Position numbers and translations under genes: made by a program. The notes under the pieces are model-generated. The model saw only the letters and a list, made by a program, of their open reading frames with translations. It was not told the DNA's origin and searched no databases. 64,000 nucleotides of DNA from Oasisia sp. SBJ-2009 (taxonomy: Eukaryota; Annelida; Polychaeta; Sabellida; Siboglinidae), in the NCBI GenBank assembly GCA_964017155.1, contig OZ024854.1:53001978-53065977 (forward strand), written 5' to 3'. Below are positions 58,993 to 64,000 of the stretch, one piece after another (within the stretch, counting starts at the first letter, position 1; the number at the start of each line of letters is the position of its first letter).

Positions 58993-59809
58993 GTCACTCA
59001 GTTTTCACTGGTCCACTGTGCTTAGTCTACTGCTAGTAGTTGTACTATTCTTCAGCTCTCTGCTGGGACACATTGCGTACCTGCATGTGTGGTGTGGTGT
59101 GTGTACACGACCACTGCCGACCGGCGTTGTGTTGATCTGGATGGCGGGGCAGGCGGTGGTGGCCGACAGCTCACTCTTTTGCTATTGATTATACAGCTAT
59201 GTTGATTTATTTAAGACATGGTGGGCCAGTGACAGGAGGAGGCCGGCCTTTCGCCTCGCCAGCTTTCTTTGCTGCTTGCCATTAGTTTGGATGAGGATCG
59301 ATCGTTTGAGTGCTGGTGTGGGGTCCAACGACATGCTCACCTGTGGGGGTGTTGGTGTTGTGACTTGTGGTGATTGAAGGGTCATGAAGACACTCACCGA
59401 GAATGAAGACAATGACCTTTGTCTGTCATTGTTGTTTGGCAGGCCACAGTCACATGACAGGTATGATTACGTCAGTACAGTAGTTCATATGAGGGTGCCT
59501 CTGTCAAGACGTAGATGTGATGCTGCAAGTGAGGGTAGGGTGTATACAGAATATCTAATGTACTGTGTTGAGGCACAATGTGGAGGCATAATATCATGTA
59601 TAAGTGTATATTGTATTATGACTTTTGTATCACATGGAGGTACAGTGTTTATATATCTTCAGCCATGTGGAGGGAAATAGTATTAAGTAACAAATGGTAG
59701 AATATTATGTACCAAATACATTTATACAAAGGTGTCCCAAAACGTACTGTATAAAGAAATTATTATTTCTGAAGATTATTTGGGTGTCCTGACTAAAACA
59801 TATGGTGTA

Positions 59810-59811
<2 letters not shown>

Positions 59812-59862
<51 letters not shown>
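59812..59862. repeat. (TA)n microsatellite
   Basis: About 50 bp of TA repeat. Confidence 0.95.
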
Positions 59863-59867
<5 letters not shown>

Positions 59868-62265
59868 TGGTGTACATGTATGCAAAATAGTAACATTACT
59901 CATAACTTCTATTGTGCTTAATTCCTTGGAACTGATCTCAAAAGGCACATAAGTACAAAAGAGTTGATAACTATTCCAGTTGTCATTAGATAGATTGATA
60001 TGTCAGGGAGCTATGGTGAATAGGCAAGGTTATGAAGGTACATTTTTGAAATGACGTAAAAATTTAGCAATATTTTCAACTGATCACTAACACTAGAAGG
60101 AAGTATATTCCAGAGAGTGTGCTGGTACAGAAAAAGTTCTAGTTTAAAATTCCAATGTTAGTATTTACTCTAGGAACAACAAAAACTAGAATTAGATGAT
60201 TGATATAACTCATGTTGATGAAGTGTCTAACCCATTGATTCATGTGCTGTGTATTGTTTCAAACACCAGTGGAGTAAACAGGAGAGAACCCAGCTGTTCT
60301 CCAGTCACAATACCCAATGCTTCTTATTACATATAATATATTAATTATTTACCATTCTACAACTGTTATAATGTGGATCGGATATCTTGAAAGTACAAAA
60401 TGCTATTTATGTATAATCTCAAGCAGGTAATCTCTAATAGAATATTTTACAAGAGTACAGCATGCATCTACATGTATATGAAACAACGTGCTGACAGCAA
60501 GAAATAAACAAACTAATGTTACCTTGGCGCAAGTGTTGAAACAGTTCATGCAGTGATGACAGTTCACTCTGGTTTTTCTTTCATCGTCTGCATATCACAC
60601 ATCCTTTTATATACATTTGGTGAACAATTATTGTAGTGGTTTCTGTGAGAGTGAGTGTTAAGTCTTAACAGGAGTCACTGACCCAAGTGGTATTGTTATT
60701 TACCACATGTATTGTATATACATGTACATTTGTATTTTATGTTGATTGTACTGGGGTATAAATAAACTTTCTTGTTGGGTAGACTCAGTATCATGGCAGA
60801 TGACCAGACATCACGGTCAGTGTCTGTCTCCTAAGGCCTGGTAAGGGCTAACATTTGCAGCAGTCTTCAGTGGCTGCGTGTAAAACAATATATAATCGGT
60901 TGCTACTTTGTGTGAATATTTCTTTTTTATTGCACGAGAATGCATTAATTAATTAATTAATTGCCTATGTCTTTGGACTGGGCCTGTATAATTCTACAGT
61001 TAACTGATGAGTTTAGCTTATAGTTTTTATTGGCAGCACTGCATGCTTGCATATGCAGTATTATGCATTTTATGCACACATATGCCTACAACAATCCTAC
61101 AGTGATGTATTTATTTATAAATAGAGTGTGCAGAAGAGAGGTAGCTTATAATGAATGACTTCTACCTTGTAAGTTATTTAAAATACATCTATTTTAAGAT
61201 GCATGGTAATCTCATGACTCACCATTGAAAGTGGCAGCTTCAGCGTCATGGAAGCACATGAATATAACTTTGATTGGACAGTCCAACAATGGTGAAGTTC
61301 ATTCACATTTGCCACAATTAAGACACATTAGTCACTGTAGAAACAGTGTGGACAGACCTGTTAAGACGCCATTCAGTTGGTGCACTCAATGGAGTGGTTC
61401 CATTTATCTAATAAAACTACCTCAGGCTAGTGTTTGCTGAGTTGTGTGGGCAGGCATATAGACCAACAAGGGAATATTTAATGGTTGTCAAGTATATTTA
61501 GGCAGGTTGGCTTTTAAGAATACTGTAGCTTCTTAACTGGAGCTTTCATGTTGTAATTGTTGTTTTATAATATCTCTTTGAATTAAACTTTGCATTTAAA
61601 CAATGTCCATGGTTATTTCAGTTAAAATATCAATTAGAATTCCAATGGTCTTCATGTCAAATTTGTAACTGTTTACCCAAAATTATGTTTGTTATCCAAA
61701 CTATTTACTATGTAAACAATACCATGCAAATATAGAAGCATTTCTGTTCTAGAAAATTGCCTTTCATAAATGTATTGAGACACATTGTTGAGTGAACGAC
61801 TGGAGTGAAGTAGACTGTATATAGTATACACGTCACATTACAAGTCTCTGGGCAGTGCTGTAGTCACCTTGCTTGCACTGCTTCTCACCAAGTGGATTGT
61901 TCATCAGTCACAATCACTTGAGGCGCACGTGTGTTCTATATGTGTAACTAGATCAAAATACATGTAGATTAGTAATTATTGATAAGTTAGTTCATTTATT
62001 TATTGTGATTAACTAAAAAAGTAATTTGCTGTCCATTGGGTGTAATTTTTAGGCCTTTTGGCCAAAGATCCAATGGACTTATGGCATCACTTATGGCATC
62101 ACTTATGGCATCACATCACTATGTGCCGTGCCCTCACTGATCTCGGAAACCGTTGAATATCTGTTTTTCAAATTTTGCATAGATGTTTCTCATCGTACTG
62201 TCACTTTGCACAATAAATGTAAATTTGATTTACATATTTTTAAGCCTCCTATGATTCTTTAGGAC
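59863..62265. other. No gene recognised
   Basis: AT-rich DNA. 62085-62113 carries three copies of ACTTATGGCATC. No exon supported. Confidence 0.35.
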
Positions 62266-62269
62266 CTAA

Positions 62270-63170
62270 AACTGGTATATGAGTCGAGCCCCCACTGGTA
62301 CTTTTGTGGGGAGCTGCACACCGTCAAACACTTGGTCTGACGTGCCCTGCCGCTGTGGTAGACGGCTTCCCTCTACCTCTGCCCATGCCTGGTCTCCGAG
62401 GTGGGAAACTAGGTTTGGGCTGCCGAGTATGCCCTTGAGGTTTTGGAGGGTAGGCAGTCCTACCTTTCTCTCTCCTCTGCACAAACCTCTGGCCGCCTTG
62501 GGGGGGGGGGGGAGGTGGGCAGAGACGGTGACCGGAATGGACCACCATGAGCAGCTTTCGGGATAAACTGCTTCTGATGGTCAACCGAAGCAACCTTCAG
62601 TGCCTCCCCACATTTGCTGCCAAACAATTCTGGCAGACATATGGACTGGTGACGTAGGAATTGTCGCATGTCCTTTTCCAGCACAGAGCTGGCAAGGATG
62701 GATTCTCTGCGTACCGTGACATTGCTTCCCAAGAGGCGTGCTAGAATTTGGCTGACATGGATCAACGCAATTCCTGATGACGAGACGAGGTTGCGTACCT
62801 CAGCGACCTTCTCAGATGTCAATTGCCCTGTACCAAGGATCACAAGTACAGTGGACATGAACCAGTCCAAGTGGTTCAGGACCCCTAGACTGGCCCGTAT
62901 CATGGCCTCCCAGTCCCTCAACTGGGCAATTTTCACTGGACATGCAGCACCGTCTGGCCTGCCGCCACTACGCAGCACTGCTGCATCCACTGACCACAGT
63001 TTATTTGTGAGTACGCGTTCCTATGGAACAACTTCAGGTGCATGCCACCCTTTGTAATAGTCAGATCGGCGGAGAAGTGAGGGACATGTGGGAGCCCCAA
63101 CTTGGTGCTCCGTCCCGGGCTTTCCCTGGCTCCATACACTTTATTGATATTGTCTGCTGTTTTCACAAAA
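62270..63170 (-). mobile_element. DIRS-like retroelement remnant (gag-like ORF1 end)
   Basis: The minus strand from 63166 reads KVYGARESPGRSTKLGLPHV, then (other frame, 62990-62460) QLRDWEAMIRASLGVLNHLD, RRESILASSVLEKDMRQFLR, LPELFGSKCGEALKVASVDH, a Pro/Arg-rich tail, and finally KVPVGARLIYQF, similar to the PVGGRL..F opening of DIRS-group RT regions. Frames are broken. The family is inferred from these motifs only; tyrosine recombinase and RT are not present in the window. Confidence 0.45.
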
Positions 63171-63345
63171 TGTGGCTGTGTTTCTGGTCATCTCATGAAT
63201 AACTGAGAAAATGGCAATTGGGTGATTCCAGTGAAGTGACTAGGTGGTGCCTATGATTCACCAAAACACATTTCATTCATAATTACCAACTCACTATTAT
63301 AGTTCAAAGGACTTCAGGGCTACTTTGCCCATTTTTGTTACATGT
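63125..63345. repeat. Dispersed repeat, copy B
   Basis: Related to 39840-40145 in the same orientation (see that entry). It lies at the upstream side of the DIRS-like remnant. Confidence 0.6.
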
Positions 63346-64000
63346 TTTTATATAATCTGTTCAAATAAAAGACTTGTAATAGTAATGCAATAAATTATTT
63401 GTTAATGTAACGGTGACTTTTAAAGACTCATTTGTTTGTAGCAGCTGTTGCTTGTCTAGAGGTCTATCCACACATCATTTGGATGAGTAAAACTGTATGG
63501 TTGGACGAGTAAAAATTTGAACAAGAAATTTGTTTAAATTATGTAGTCCATATTCCTTTGAAAATGAGTGTCTTGTGTACGCATGGATTATTAATAAAAA
63601 ATATGTATTTCTGAATTTTATGGACATACCCAGATACATGTATATAGTCTATATACACATCTGGGATGTAAGTGTACACGCACACGCATCAAACAGGATG
63701 TTTTTGGATTGGAACAAATTTGATCCTGTATATCACGTGTACTGTACCCAGAAATGTAGTTGCTTTTGTTTGTCATTGGTATTTTATCGCAAGTGTTGTT
63801 GGTGTTAGCAGGGATTATTAAGAAAGTATAGTAGTATGGCAACATTTAATAGTCATACATTTTAAAAGATATGCCCCAAAGTAAGTTAATTTCTGACAAC
63901 ATAAATACAGTCTTGTTTGTAGCGTGTCAGTGTGTTGGCATTATGGAATACCACTGTTGTTTATGGTAACATCAGTGGTGGTTGCTGCAGATGACATCTG

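Noticed and set aside
59197..59412. Minus-strand ORF with an internal CCACAG|GTGAGC donor-like site
   Set aside because: Low-complexity Thr/Pro and Lys/Arg composition, no matching acceptor or neighbour exon.

Overview
This is eukaryotic nuclear DNA from an animal. It is AT-rich overall, with GT-AG introns, an intron-containing tRNA gene, dense micro- and minisatellites and many retroelement remnants of the kinds common in marine invertebrates (CR1/L2-like and RTE-like LINEs, a tRNA-headed SINE, a Penelope-like element, a Ty3/Gypsy-like element and hAT DNA transposons). A lophotrochozoan such as a mollusc would fit, but the sequence alone does not fix the phylum. No bacterial, phage or plasmid features are seen.

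The one well-supported protein-coding gene lies on the minus strand between 22233 and 5090. It encodes a complete PUS7/TruD-family tRNA and mRNA pseudouridine synthase. I rebuilt 13 exons by matching conserved protein blocks to GT..AG boundaries. All phases agree, the exons sum to 1914 nt (637 residues plus stop), and the signature blocks are present: GTKD with the catalytic Asp, [10 protein letters not shown] and NYFGMQRFG. Its introns carry most of the repeats in the first third of the window: a 35-bp minisatellite, a 3-kb G-rich (in the pre-mRNA) composite minisatellite, a 38-bp higher-order repeat, long GT tracts, a 5'-truncated LINE inserted into a SINE, and a Penelope-like fragment between inverted repeats.

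Region by region: 1-5089 holds a 37-bp minisatellite and a decayed CR1-like LINE. 5090-22233 is PUS7. 22234-25901 is mostly featureless, with a weak possible plus-strand first exon near 23361. 25902-26028 is a tRNA-Leu(CAA) gene with a 43-nt intron. 26117-31725 is a nested block: a TA array, a minus-strand L2/CR1-type LINE, a perfect 400-bp CA tract, and a truncated Gypsy-like element. In that element a cellular Y-box protein sequence, lacking its cold-shock domain, sits where protease, reverse transcriptase and RNase H should be. 32886-33078 is an RTE 3' stub. 33430-33665 looks like the promoter and first two exons of an unidentified plus-strand gene. 34858-38652 holds two hAT-like elements, one with a clear 8-bp target duplication. 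38653-64000 is AT-rich repeat-laden DNA with hairpins, inverted repeats, GGCGGCCAT modules, a CR1 stub, a DIRS-like gag remnant and one orphan exon candidate (53671-53836).

The most unusual items are the Gypsy/Y-box chimera, the Penelope-like fragment with inverted hammerhead-like arms, the LINE-in-SINE insertion with a 40-bp target duplication, and the G-quadruplex-prone minisatellite inside a PUS7 intron.
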